Origin: Euwallacea fornicatus
Taxonomy: Eukaryota; Arthropoda; Insecta; Coleoptera; Curculionidae
Assembly: GCF_040115645.1 (NCBI RefSeq)
Contig: NC_089545.1
Coordinates: 2,108,001 to 2,172,000 of the forward strand
Reading direction: 5' to 3'
Length of the DNA stretch: 64,000 bases
Position numbers and translations under genes: made by a program. The notes under the pieces are model-generated. The model did not search any database. It was not told the origin of the DNA and saw only the letters and a program-made list of their open reading frames with translations. Below are positions 23,401 through 34,567 of the stretch, piece by piece. Position 1 is the first letter of the stretch. Each line of letters opens with the position of its first letter.

Positions 23401-26400
23401 TAATCATTGCATATTTATATATGTATGAATACATCGTGACATCCCTGCTGTCGCAATAATGCTAGAGCAAACCGCTCTAATCTATATGTGCTGGTTTAAA
23501 TCCTTATTAAAACCACAAGCGCCGATGCTGAAATCATTGTGCATCTAGTGCTTATGTCTAATTAGCTCGCTAATGTGGTTAAATTATTAGCAAATCAGCT
23601 ACATGCAACAATTAATGCTGCTGTACAAGGTATAATTTGAAAAGTTTCGCTTTTGGGCCTTTAGCTCACAGCCTGATACGTTTCTTGCCTTCAAAGTTCC
23701 AAGCTATCAGTACACCGTCTCAAGTTTATAGCGGTGGATTAGGTGTGTTCTTGGCAGGCAGACTTGATACGGTAAATTAATGTTTACTGGACTGATACGA
23801 CATTAAGGCATTTCTTGTCTAAGTGCTATATAAATTCTGTTCTTTATGGTGAATGAATTTGACGTCGTTCATTCGGATTTCATAAAACCCAAATTATCGC
23901 ACATGAAAATGGTAATTATTTTTATTTCCTGATGTTGTAAGTTTCCGTATTGACTTTATAACGTTTCCCAATATCCAGGCAAAAAACTGCGCTTTCCATT
24001 CGCATTTTAAACTTTTTAACGATACGGGCTTTCCGCGCATTATTTACGGCTCAAGTACGCCACTTCTGAAAATATAACTACAAATAAACTAAAAAATCCG
24101 ACATAAACCCTATCCGTTGACCTAGTTCATGCTACATCGTCCATACCCATGTCGGCTGTATAAATTTTAGTGCGGAATTGTATACGAGGGTTTTTGGTGT
24201 TTTTTGCAAGATGCACGAAATTTGTATTGAGTAATTTTCAATTTATTCTTCCATTGTAGTCCTTCGTTCTCTCCGATAAGAAGATTTACGAAATTTATAT
24301 ATTTATACCGTTAGTAGTTGGTTTACTATACGGAGTGTCATTTAAGCACGTGGCTAAATTTCAAAGGGCGATTCTTTCAGTGAGTCTGAGACGGAAGGCT
24401 CCTATAAACATAGCTCTGGGAATGTTTCTTTTTCATCATACAGGGCGTCAAGCTTTTTTCCCATCGTTGCATATAAAAAAACCCCTCGATAACGCGAAGA
24501 GACAAACTAATATGACGTTGTCACTTCGTGACAGTGTTTAATGCAGTACAAAAGAGCCTTTTAAGCTAGACTTTGTTTGCCTTCTTTTGCTAATGGCGTT
24601 CGTAGGTATAATGTCGGAAATTAAAAAAAAACAAACAAGGAAAACGCATTATTAAAATCATATGTAAATAAATGGCACGCAATTTTTTAAATAAAAAAGC
24701 ATTTAGTAATAAGTAAATGCCAGATTTCTACCATATCAGCTAAAGAATTATTAAGGTTTCTACGAAAAAACGATTTAAAAAAAATTTGATCCCCTGTCTC
24801 TTGAAAATGAAGCATTACCGGGCTTTTGCTTGTACAAACTTTCCGTCCGAGAATCGCCCAAAGAAGCACCCCTTGAAGCTTTAGCCACGTACTTACATGA
24901 CACCTTCTATAACCTTTAGGTCCACAATTTTTAACTCTTCTTTGTAGAAAATCGTCACATCTGGGACAATCCAAGCTCACCGCATCTTCGTTCCCAATCA
25001 TCTTTCTAGCCCATCTACCAACCTGACCTCTATAACGCATTTCCGATGTAAGTACCATCTATCCATACTTCATCTTCCCTTTTTCTCCTTCCCACCTTCG
25101 CACCTGCGTAAAGCGGGGTGGGTACTCGATTATAAACCGTACTAAATGCAGTTTCACATTAAGTTATTAATCTGTTGGTACTTAAAGACTTCGCAGCTTG
25201 TCGCCTGTGGTGCATCATTAATATTTCCACATTGCCTTCGACACATCCCATGAGCTGATCTCGTACGATCTTTGGCAGCTTTCTTCGTTCTGAAACTGCT
25301 AAAATTGCGTAATATGAAGTGGTAGTGTATTTCCGCAACTATTAGGTAAACACCAGGGGACATGAGCCGCAATGAGGGCAAAGAGGTATAAATTTGTATT
25401 TGTGGTGGACCTTGCTTAGTAAATTTGAAACACTCCTGGTATGCGTTCATCGGATTCCACGTTTGCCAATTATTTGGACCGCAATAAAATTTATGGGATT
25501 ATCGATTATTAACTGCGGCGTATTAAGTCGTTTTCCAACACAATTTTCCGAGTAATTTTTCCGATTTATTTTGGTGTGAAGCCTTTGTGGCGATATCAAT
25601 GGGAAGTACAAAACAATGAACAAATTGGCTTTATTGTTTTTGAAAATTCCGAATCGAGGTGGCAAATTTGATAGTCATATATTTGATCTTTTTAGTTTTT
25701 CCTTGTTAATTCCACCAAAGGTGATTCGTGCATCTGCGACTGATTTTATGATAAACGTAGACCGATCGTAATGCCCTCGTCCAACATTGAGGCATCATTG
25801 AGAAGCTCTCTTGTATTTTAATTTTCTCATCTGTTAACCCGCTGGCTTCGTATTTCTAACGGTTTACGAAATCCCAATCGGAGTTTAATTTGAATTTTGC
25901 ATGTATATACTTTTTTACCGCACGCTAAAGAGAATAAAGTTAACAAATTTGAACTCGTAAGAAAAGCACTATATTTGATACGAAAATATCTTTATAAGTC
26001 GAGATTATATAGGTCTGGATTTGAATATATACGATCCAAACTGAGACCGAGTTTTAACAGTAATACGAGGATGAGGCTGGGACCACACGCAAGTTTCATC
26101 TTGGTTTAGGCCTCGGGAAACTTTAATCGCCCCGTAAACAAAGCTATCTTCTTCCGACGTTTTATCCACGGGGTTTTTCTAGATTAATTCGCTGTGGATG
26201 GCCACTTTCACATAATCCACTTACTACTAAAGGCTCTGCTTCTGGTAGTAGAAGATTCCAATAAAGCACGGGTTGTCGGAAGTCTTACTGGTACTATGAC
26301 AGCGGGAGGGTGGCGATTTTGCAAAGAGTCAGTTTTTTAGTTTGAAGAATGGACCAATCTACCACTGAAGTTAAGATGGCTGGCGACATTAACGTAAAAC

Positions 26401-26529
26401 TTTTAACTCTTGTGGAAAAATCGTATGTGGACCACTTACCTTCTTTTAATCAAGTTTCAGACGAGCTCTGGAAGTTGTTCATGAGAAATTCGAGCCTGGT
26501 GAATTAACAAGATACTTCCAAATTAGCTA
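20446..26529. other. Gene-free AT-rich stretch
   Basis: No recognisable gene. A minus-strand frame at 20460-20675, and its extension to about 20729, has a protein-like composition (INVELCISEDGAV, ILDEKIFTAECMEKVV) and sits right beside the foldback element; I cannot assign it. A minus-strand frame at 24687-25058 contains CPRC and further cysteines but no complete zinc motif. The rest shows only A/T tracts. Confidence 0.45.
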
Positions 26530-26583
26530 CCATTAACGGTCCAAAATTGGTACCATTAACTGTACCAATTTTGGTCCATTAAC
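26530..26583. repeat. 23-bp periodic repeat forming a palindrome
   Basis: CCATTAAC occurs three times at exactly 23-bp spacing (26530, 26553, 26576). Between the copies lie two 15-bp blocks that are inverted with respect to each other: GGTCCAAAATTGGTAC (26538-26553) and GTACCAATTTTGGTCC (26562-26577) pair at 15 of 16 positions around an 8-base loop. The stretch is therefore a direct repeat and a hairpin at once. It could be a paired protein-binding site or a local duplication-inversion product. Confidence 0.75.
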
Positions 26584-28059
26584 GAATAAGCAGTCATTTG
26601 CCTATACTTTGCTGCGTTGCTGATTGCAGCAGGAGGAGAAATTTCTCAGCAGTAGATGATCACATCGCCATATTCAGCTTCAAATGACTCTACCCGTTAA
26701 CTGGAATTAACTCATACCTGTGGGGTCTGATCTCTGTGTCAATATTTCGCACAAAAAATTATTTCCGTTTCAGCTTGAGCGCACAAGACGGTCTGCTTTT
26801 AATTAAATGCGCATCATGCATGTTTGCAATACACCTACAGCTGAATTCGAACTCAATTCTCTGAATGTCAAGCTCGATATTCGATTAAGAGGGAATATGC
26901 CCTTCCCATATATTAGAGAATAAGGTCTCGTGAGACCCTTAAACCTTTCTGATTTAATCTGGTGTAAAATATGCTTGCTTTCTGCCTGCCTCTTTATTGC
27001 TTCGCCAAACGTGTTCAAAGTTCTTAATAAAACATCAATAAAACCAACTTCTCGCTAAACGATCTATATTATAAAGCAATAAAGTCGACATTGCCGCCAT
27101 TTTCAGTTAACGAAACTGAAAACTCCGCTTATTTACGATCGAAGCAAACTCAAAAGACATATTTAGTTCGGCAATTTTGCCACTTTGAATGCAGTTTCCT
27201 CGAAGCCCGTCAATATTCCAACGCTTTTCCGCGTTTTCTTAACAGCACTCGTGCAAAACATTAGTTCTTAATTAAAGTTTCACAAAGGGTTCATGTCGTG
27301 CTGTACTACGTGCAGAACCTACAATCTCAATCGGTCAAGAATGGGGAAGTTTCTTGTGGTGCGTTCGAAGGTTTTGCACCACTGCTCTTACTGTTCTCGA
27401 GGAATGTTCAGCATCTCTTAAATAAACGAAAGTGTAAGCATTTCGCCTCAACTTTTACTGCTGGAAGCATTTTCATTTAGGATCATTTTATGCTCTCGAG
27501 TTATAACTGCCAGCCCGAGTGCAGATGGGCGATAACATTTTTATTTCTTTCTCCAAGAAATCCCACTTCTGCTACATTGTTTCTTAATTATTACTCCACT
27601 TTTCCTCACATTTTCTACTCCAAATTCACAGGTGTTGTAAACTTCACTGACACCCAATGCAGTCATATAAACCTCGTTCCAGCGTAGGGTTAGTGTTGAA
27701 CTGCAATTGACTGTTAATTTAACTTTAAAATGATACGGACATGTTAACGATCGAGGAAGCTTGTCGTGAACGTCGTTATGTGCGGTTTAACAATAGTAAT
27801 TGACACTACACAGAATGGCCTAAACAAGAAATTGTCTATTTTAGTACTTTTATCACTGGAGAAGTGGGTGGGGGTGGGATTGAGTGGGCTTGCCTGAACG
27901 CTCTTTTGTTCGACCGGTGGATAATGATTCATTTCAAATCAGAAAATTGCGATTAAAGGGTAAAAATTCATTAAATTAGCCACTAGATTAGGAAACTCTA
28001 GACTTCTAGGTGTTCGCTGAAAGCAGCTTACTCAACGGTATGTAGAAAATTTACTATAA
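26584..28059. other. Gene-free stretch
   Basis: Only short overlapping open frames are seen, none with a recognisable motif. Confidence 0.5.
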
Positions 28060-28340
28060 TTTCCTATTTTTCTATATTACGATTATATAAATGACAATGA
28101 ACGAAGTTTGCCCATTTGGACTGCATGGGCACCAGACTTAAATCCATTTGACTTTTGTCACTCTTCGGTTGTTGGAAAAAAAGGGGGGAAGTGTGTGAAT
28201 TAATATGATGACACCACGCCTATGGTGCCCAAAGTAAACCAAACTACTCAATACAGCTCTGAGACGTTATAGAAAGCTGTAGCTCGATCAAAATTAGCAT
28301 TTCCAATGGGCTATTGTTTCATGGAACATTTCTTAATTTT
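28060..28340 (+). pseudogene. DDE_3 transposase C-terminal scrap
   Basis: An open stretch without ATG (28060-28200) reads YDYINDNERSLPIW, then WAPDLNPFDF. This matches the end of DDE_3 nucleases, where RNYLN...RWIGR is followed by (W)P.RSPDLNP.DF, the block with the last part of the active site. The next stretch (about 28210-28340) gives YSSET...KAVARS and a weak match to the final ISPE....VR.S..R segment after a change of frame. All other parts of the gene are absent and no terminal repeats are visible. It is related to the relics at 18350 and 33591. Confidence 0.65.
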
Positions 28341-31300
28341 TCAAGCGTCCAAAAGCCATAATAGTACATTTTCCCATGCAAATCCGCATTCTCTGCGTGA
28401 CTTTGCAAATTAAACCCACTTTGAGCCGTTTTTGTCCACTCACATTATCGAACAAAGCAACTACATCAAAATTCACATACACCTGTTGTAGGTAGAACTA
28501 TGTAAACCACACCAACATGGGAAGATTGTAATTTATTAGCGAGATTTCGGCGCAAATTGGAACGACATAACTGCGTTGTTTCGAGTTGGTAATTTGTTAT
28601 AATATTGGTAATAATAGATTTCATAGGGGAGGTGATTGCAACTCGGTACATGGAATTTAATCGGCGAATAACAGCTGTCCGACATCAAAAAGCTCTGTCA
28701 TCACTGGTAGAGACAGTCAATAAAACATTGGGAATTTGAGCTATGGGAAGTGAGTCTATTTTTTTTTGTGAACTATCAAGAACTATGAAGTAGTAACTGA
28801 TGCGGTTCATAAACATAGCTCGTTAAAGTAAATTGTCCCTAACAGTTCGTGAATCGAACGCGTGACGTTTGCGTTATTAGGGAGGTCGTTAGTCGATATT
28901 CCCGAACGCCTTGGGCTTGTATCGGCCAGTTTAGTCAATAGAGAGGTGCGGGGTAAAGAAAATAACGTCCGACATATACCGAGTGCATCGAGCAAGAAGG
29001 TTGAGTGGTTCACAATGTTTATTCTCCATTTACTTTATTGAGGAACGGACTTGTGGGACGCCTTCAACGTATGCTCCACAATGACTGCAAACGCGTTCCT
29101 CAGCAGTGCGCTATGTGCATCTAGTACATGTATAATTATTTTTAAAAAAATGGAATAATAAAGTATTCGCCATAAACCCCGAAATTCTTTAGAGACGTAC
29201 TTAGAGGCATATTTGCTTCTGTTCATCTCATATCGTATGAAGTGAAGATAGAGGGAGACATGCGCCTCTCTACCTCTTATGGCTATGGCCGATGCAAAGC
29301 CCGTAAGTGCCTTGAGCAGTTGCGGCGACAAAATGTAGTCAATTGATGAAACTTGTTTTCGTGTTTGCTTCAATAAAGACGTAGTTTCAAACAACTCAGA
29401 GACCCAAGCGCTTCTCCGGATTATCCTTAATCCATTAGTCTGACAATTTCTAATATGTTTTCAAATATTTTCTCTTCCACAGCTAAACTGTTTAATCTGA
29501 AGTACTTCATTAATTGAAATCAGGGTGAGTCCAGTGTGAAATTAGTTTGCATTCGGTGTCGATTTCGAAATTTCAAATCACTAATTATTGTGAGTATCGG
29601 CGGGTTCAGGATTTTCCTTTGAAGTTTCGATACTTCCGGCCACTAATTGGGGTCAGTGCTAATCAAAGTTTTTTCTATTGTCAATTAATATTATCAGCCT
29701 TTTGACCTGAAGTTTCGTATATTTCATCATACAATTCTAATTTAGTGAAATAATAACATTGCTTAATCAGAAGTTTTATACGATCTACTACGTTATTTCA
29801 CAACATCCCTCTATTTAAACGAAGTTTTAGGTCCTATAGAGTTTGCTTACATGTAAGGCGATATTCGCGGTTTCAATTTAATGTATTTTGTCTAATGGAT
29901 GTTTGAGATTCCCAAATAGACCTCTATTTATAGCTCGTATCCAAACTGGATATTATATTGTTTCTAAGATATTTGTTTTCAGTGCCAAAGGGCACAATAA
30001 CGGCACGCCCCAAACATGATATTGTCATAGAAGTTTGAGTTTATGCCAAATGCTCTAAACCCTTATTCCTCTGTAAAGCAATACTTTAGTTCGATTACAT
30101 GTTTGTGCAAGTACTCTGAAAAGCCAATTTATCAAGTAAACAATAAAGCTAATGGAAAGTGGATCATGGTAAAAGTCGGGGACACTTTCGGCTTCCGCAT
30201 CACTTATTACCGGAAAAACATGACCTAACTCGCGTGTGCACGTAAACCAGGATTAGTAGACATGACAACCGTTTTCGACTAGAGAATGCACTCAGCTAAA
30301 TGACACTGTGCGGCCGTAGTCATGAAACCACCCCTTCGGCATCAGTAACCCTAAAATATCGTTTAATTACAAGTTATGTATACATTACCGCTTTAGGGTG
30401 AAGTTTATTAATACCTTGTCAACGCTTGGTCGAAGATAACTGACCGTTAACAATGTCTCGATTAAACGGTATTGCACCGGGACAAACGCACTTTTTTCAC
30501 AGCATTCATTGCGCTACATGGCTGGGACACATCAAAGCAAATGATAACAAATAGCCGTAGATGGTTAAATCGGCCTTAAAAAACGCTGTTTAGTGTCGTG
30601 GAGCATTTACATAACAGTCGGTGCTTAACAATAACGAGTGTGTTAGCGGGACTTTCTTAAATATGGCTTGTAAAATCTTGATTAATAGAGTTGGAGAATC
30701 CAGTTTTAATAATATGAGCTTTATGAGATATATCATCAGCTTATGGTGTCACGTACTTAGCGTGTTGTATTACCTTATATTTTAGTGATTTATGCCCAAA
30801 ATACATTCGGCTCTGGGGCTGGGTTTTAGGACCTGGCAAAATGCTTTTGTCGTTCAATTAACTTTTATTTACAATTCTGCACTGAAACGTAGAGTATTTC
30901 GGGGATTCGAGGTACTTTATTCTCACATCTGCTTAACCTCCTAAATTATTAAGCCTGTTTTAAGTCTAAAGGAATTTACTGGAATCTTGAGTGTGCCCAT
31001 GTTTTCGTGTAAATTTCACAGACATACCATTTGCGCACAACTGCTGGTTTTGGGTAAAACGAAAGCCGATAGGAAAATCGCGGTTGTTTTCAATCCCACA
31101 AATTAGTGCAATTTCACAGTTAATTTAATTTTTTTCCGTCATTATTGATTCAAAAATACTTTTCAACACTAAAAAATTATACTCATTGACAGCTTAATGG
31201 TTATGAGCTGTTTTTCTCACAAATTTCTCTGGAACGCTTCAGTTTTTTTTTTTTTTTTTAAATTGTTGGATGCGTTTCGAAACCGCTGCACATCAGAGTT

Positions 31301-33590
31301 GTCCCAACTGTCAGTAATCCGATAGCGAACGTTTCGTAACTTTTCATTGCCCAACAAACGTAAATTGGTATTTTAATCCCGACCGGACAAAAGCGGGGCA
31401 AATGTTTCATAAAAATTTATAAACAACTACGTCAGGATTTAATCCCGCATTTCTGTTTTACTGGAACCTCCACTCCCGTTTTTATCTGCAGAATATTTGG
31501 AATTACTCTAATGTGGCATTTAAGGCACCTGTGGCTATACGAACCGAACATGAACGTAATTGAAAATGTATGCAATCCGTCTTATCCCAAACCTATTTAA
31601 AAACACAATTAATTCCATCATTAGCCGCAGGTATGGTTATAGTTCAGGTGTCTCTTCAACCGCGATGGTAGTCGGAATTTAACCTGTTTATTTCTAATTA
31701 CTAAATTTGTTATTCCGCCTTTTTTGGCTCTCGCCTTAATTTGAATGTTTCGCCTTTTGTGGAGGACAATACATTCTCCGTACGCGATCCCTTGTATAGA
31801 ACTATGCCCTGTACCATTATAGCAACCAAAGCTCTAATTACAGCCTGAAAGCTCAAGTAGTTACCGTTCCGGGGTAAATTCTATTGAAAAAAGGACCTCG
31901 TATGTTTAATAAGCTTAAACATATATACAGGCCGACCGTCCCTGATCCAATATTTTATGTGTGGATAGAGAGATCAAAAGACCCGAGTATCTGAAGAACT
32001 TAATGGCGAATTTTTCCAATTCGACGGTTGTATCCCATCAGGCTCGTAAGGGAAATAGCGTACGACACACTTTCAGAGGCAGTTGTGGCGTATTTCTCCA
32101 AGTAATTTCGCTGAGGGATACCGAGTTTCAGGTCAACTTCCTACGTCAGAAAACACATAAGCCCGCGAACTGTTAACTCACCTTTTATTTTTCCTGCAGT
32201 TATTTGAGATGCAGGCGGTAAAGCCCCGCGGGGGCAGGAACGCCACTGGCCGATAAAAGGGAACCGTACACAGAGGGCTCAAAAGGGCCAAAGAGAACAT
32301 TTTTCCGCTTGTGCTGAGTCAATTTGTTGAAAAACATTATTGACTTTCGGGCGAATATTCCAGTTCTTTTTTCCCTGACCTAAACCGAAAAACGGCCGTA
32401 GAGGAGATTCATAAAGACATAATGAGGCCTAGTGAAATCCGGAAGCAAAAAAGCAAACAATGGCAGCGAACGAAGCAAAAATATGTCCGAGATTAAACGG
32501 TTGGGTCGGTCGGTAAAACAATAAGTTCAGCATTCAGCTAAACAATAATGACACATGTCTGACCGGCTGGGTACTTGTGCTTCACATGCAAAGCGAATTG
32601 TAAAGTGGCAATATGTTCGCTAAACAATGCTAGATGAATGCATTGTACTCAAGAACGAGAGGATGCAATATTCGAGACATATTGTGCCGACATCCGACAT
32701 TGTCATTATAGCAGTCGATGAGTTTCGTTTTGTTGCAATCAGCCCTCGAAAGAACATTTTGTTGCCAACAGGACACTTTCATTAATAAGAGAATCCCGCT
32801 ACCAAGTTACAATCTATTCTCTACAGTTCGCAAATGTGCCGAAGGAAATTGCAGTGAAATAAATTTTTGTCTTTATTTTCGCTAATTTCACCGATAGAGA
32901 ACGACGAAATTATTTGTGAAGCATAAATATTATTTAGTTTCTAAATAAAATAAAATCGGGACGTCCGAAGATTTTTCCGTCCGAGCAAACAGATGTAGGC
33001 GTCCGCGTCAAGGGGAAATTTCTGTATGAGTAATTTCTAGATTGCTCATCGTCCCGGTGATTAAAAATCAATCATTTAATTAATTTTCGGCGTTCGACGC
33101 TTTGTGATAAATCGAATGAAGAATCGTCTGGTCAATCGCGGGCTCTCCCTCGTTAGCTACCGTTACAGTATGTTCAAAGTTTTTAATGCATTCTGGTCAC
33201 ACCGAACTTGTTGTCTCACTATTTTATTGACGAATCACGATTTGTCCTTGTTATATACAGTTTCAGCATTTTCTCAACTGAATATTTAAAGACGTTCCTT
33301 CATTTAGTTCTTCGTTTAAGTGTCGTTACCCATCTTCGCGCATTCACCTTCCCCCATTACCTTCCTCCTCCAAGAAATTTGTTCATACTGTGTTCGCTGT
33401 CTTCTCTCTTCCCGCAGGCATTATTTGTCGAAAGGTCATGGGTTTTACTCAAACGTCGCTACGTAGTCGTCAAAGCTTTCAAAATGTTTTAATCAAACTG
33501 AATTTACGGATACGTGCAGTGCAACTTTTCAACTTGTTCGCCTTCTGTGTGGAAATTTTGCACACAGAACGGTATATATAGCACTTTTAA
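28341..33590. other. Gene-free stretch
   Basis: No recognisable coding sequence. Frames of 119 codons (29035-29394, minus) and 71 codons (31961-32176, plus) have no known motif. A T17 tract lies near 31243-31259. The section 32210-32290 is GC-rich but has no feature I can name. Confidence 0.5.
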
Positions 33591-33656
33591 AACCATCAAG
33601 GCATTGTGGCTCCAGCAGGATCTCCTGACCTGAATCCAATGAGGTTTCTCATTTCG
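33591..33656 (+). pseudogene. DDE_3 transposase SPDLNP scrap
   Basis: Twenty-two codons between stops read NHQGIVAPAGSPDLNPMRF. This is the conserved G.(I/V)..PA.SPDLNP.(D)F block of DDE_3 transposases; the D before F is replaced by R. It lies 240 bp upstream of the palindromic DDE_3 element and in the orientation of that element's right arm, so it may be another piece of the same original insertion. It is short, but the motif is specific. Confidence 0.6.
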
Positions 33657-33898
33657 TGAGTCTGAAGGTTCTCCATTTCGTGAGTTGTATAGGCAAGCTT
33701 GAAGACATTGTAATATCGAGAAAGTTTCACTGTTTTTAATTTATCGTCAATTTTTCCTCGTCCCTCTGCAGCATCTTTACTGGACATTACATATTAATGT
33801 CTCACCAATTTCTGTATTGACCAGTTAAGTCGTTTCTATGTTCCTTTCGCAATTGCCGAAGATATAATATACAACCAATAGTTGATTGACGAGGCGAA
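33657..33898. other. Spacer with short direct repeat
   Basis: CATTTCGTGAGT occurs at about 33650 and again at about 33675. Nothing else is recognised. The stretch may be decayed transposon sequence connecting the preceding SPDLNP scrap with the palindromic element. Confidence 0.4.
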
Positions 33899-34022
33899 TA
33901 CAGGGTTGCCCATATTAAATTATGCGCTTTAAATGGCAAATAAAAACTTTTAATCAAAGTAAAAATATTTTATTGGACTAATACACAGCTAATTCTATGG
34001 GATTCAGTATTAATTCAGATTA

Positions 34023-34130
34023 CTATTCAATTTTCAAAACCATATCTTCTAAATGCCTTCCGTCGACTGCAGTGCAATTGTGAGTTCTAAGTTGAAAATT
34101 TTGCATTACCTGGCGGAGCAAATCTCCATC
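34023..34130 (-). pseudogene. Left-arm DDE_3 transposase C-terminus
   Basis: On the minus strand the left arm reads GDLLRQVMQNFQLR, then HNCTAVDGRHLEDM, ending at a stop at 34023-34025. DDE_3 transposases of insects normally end with (F)..R...C(I/L).V(D/N)G.H(F/L)E.(L/M), so this is the extreme C-terminus. It is open to its stop but lacks all upstream parts. Confidence 0.75.
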
Positions 34131-34269
34131 GTGATCTTCATCATTTTTTTGAAACTTAAGTTAATTATCAAAATTAGTAGTTCTGTAACAATTATTAAAA
34201 AAAAAAATCTCTACTTGTTCGTCACTGGCACGAAAATTCTCGCGAGCTGTTTACCAAAGAACTCCACAG

Positions 34270-34457
34270 TCCAAGAGTCGTTGCTTGTTGTGGTGTAGCA
34301 ACAATTCCGGCACTAAAAGACCGAATCCGTAATGAAACTGCGAGAATAGATTGAGATTTACCGCATCGGCTGATGCTGAATTTTGAACTTGACAAAAACT
34401 GAAAATTGCGTTGAAGTTGATGAGGGGCATTTAGAAAAGATGACTTTAAAAAATTGA
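34270..34457 (+). pseudogene. Right-arm DDE_3 transposase C-terminus
   Basis: On the plus strand the right arm gives VVACCGVATIPALKDRIRNE (about 34279-34338), a weak match to the helix before the end of the domain. After stops and shifts it reads NCVEVDEGHLEKMTLKN and a stop at 34455-34457. The ending is the same VDG(R)HLE(D)M signature as in the left arm, on the opposite strand. It is more decayed than the left arm. Confidence 0.7.
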
Positions 34458-34567
34458 ATAATTATCTAAATTCATAATAAATCCCATAGACTGAGCCATA
34501 TATTGGTCAAATAAAAGATGCTTTATTTAACTTTTGAGGTGCGTAGTCAAATATGGGGAACCCTGTA

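Larger units (their letters stand above)
33899..34567. mobile_element. Palindromic DDE_3 transposon derivative
   Basis: A 669-bp element begins TACAGGGTTGCCCATAT and ends ATATGGGGAACCCTGTA, that is, TA followed by CAGGG at one end and CCCTG followed by TA at the other. This fits a Tc1-mariner type insertion at TA. The two arms, roughly 33899-34140 and 34330-34567, are diverged inverted copies: both carry ATGGGATT, then ATTCAAT, and the same transposase 3' end. Each arm thus looks like the 3' terminus of the same transposon, pointing outward, with only 150-200 bp of other DNA in the middle. The structure could arise from two elements inserted tail-out and deleted, or from a foldback rearrangement. 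It is non-autonomous. Confidence 0.8.

Noticed and set aside
24687..25058. Zinc-finger-like frame (CPRC...)
   Set aside because: The cysteines and histidines do not form a complete C2H2, RING or knuckle pattern.
28840..28920. tRNA-like T-loop (CGCGTTCGATTCAC on the minus strand)
   Set aside because: No A-box or acceptor stem at the right distance, and the flanks do not fold into a cloverleaf.
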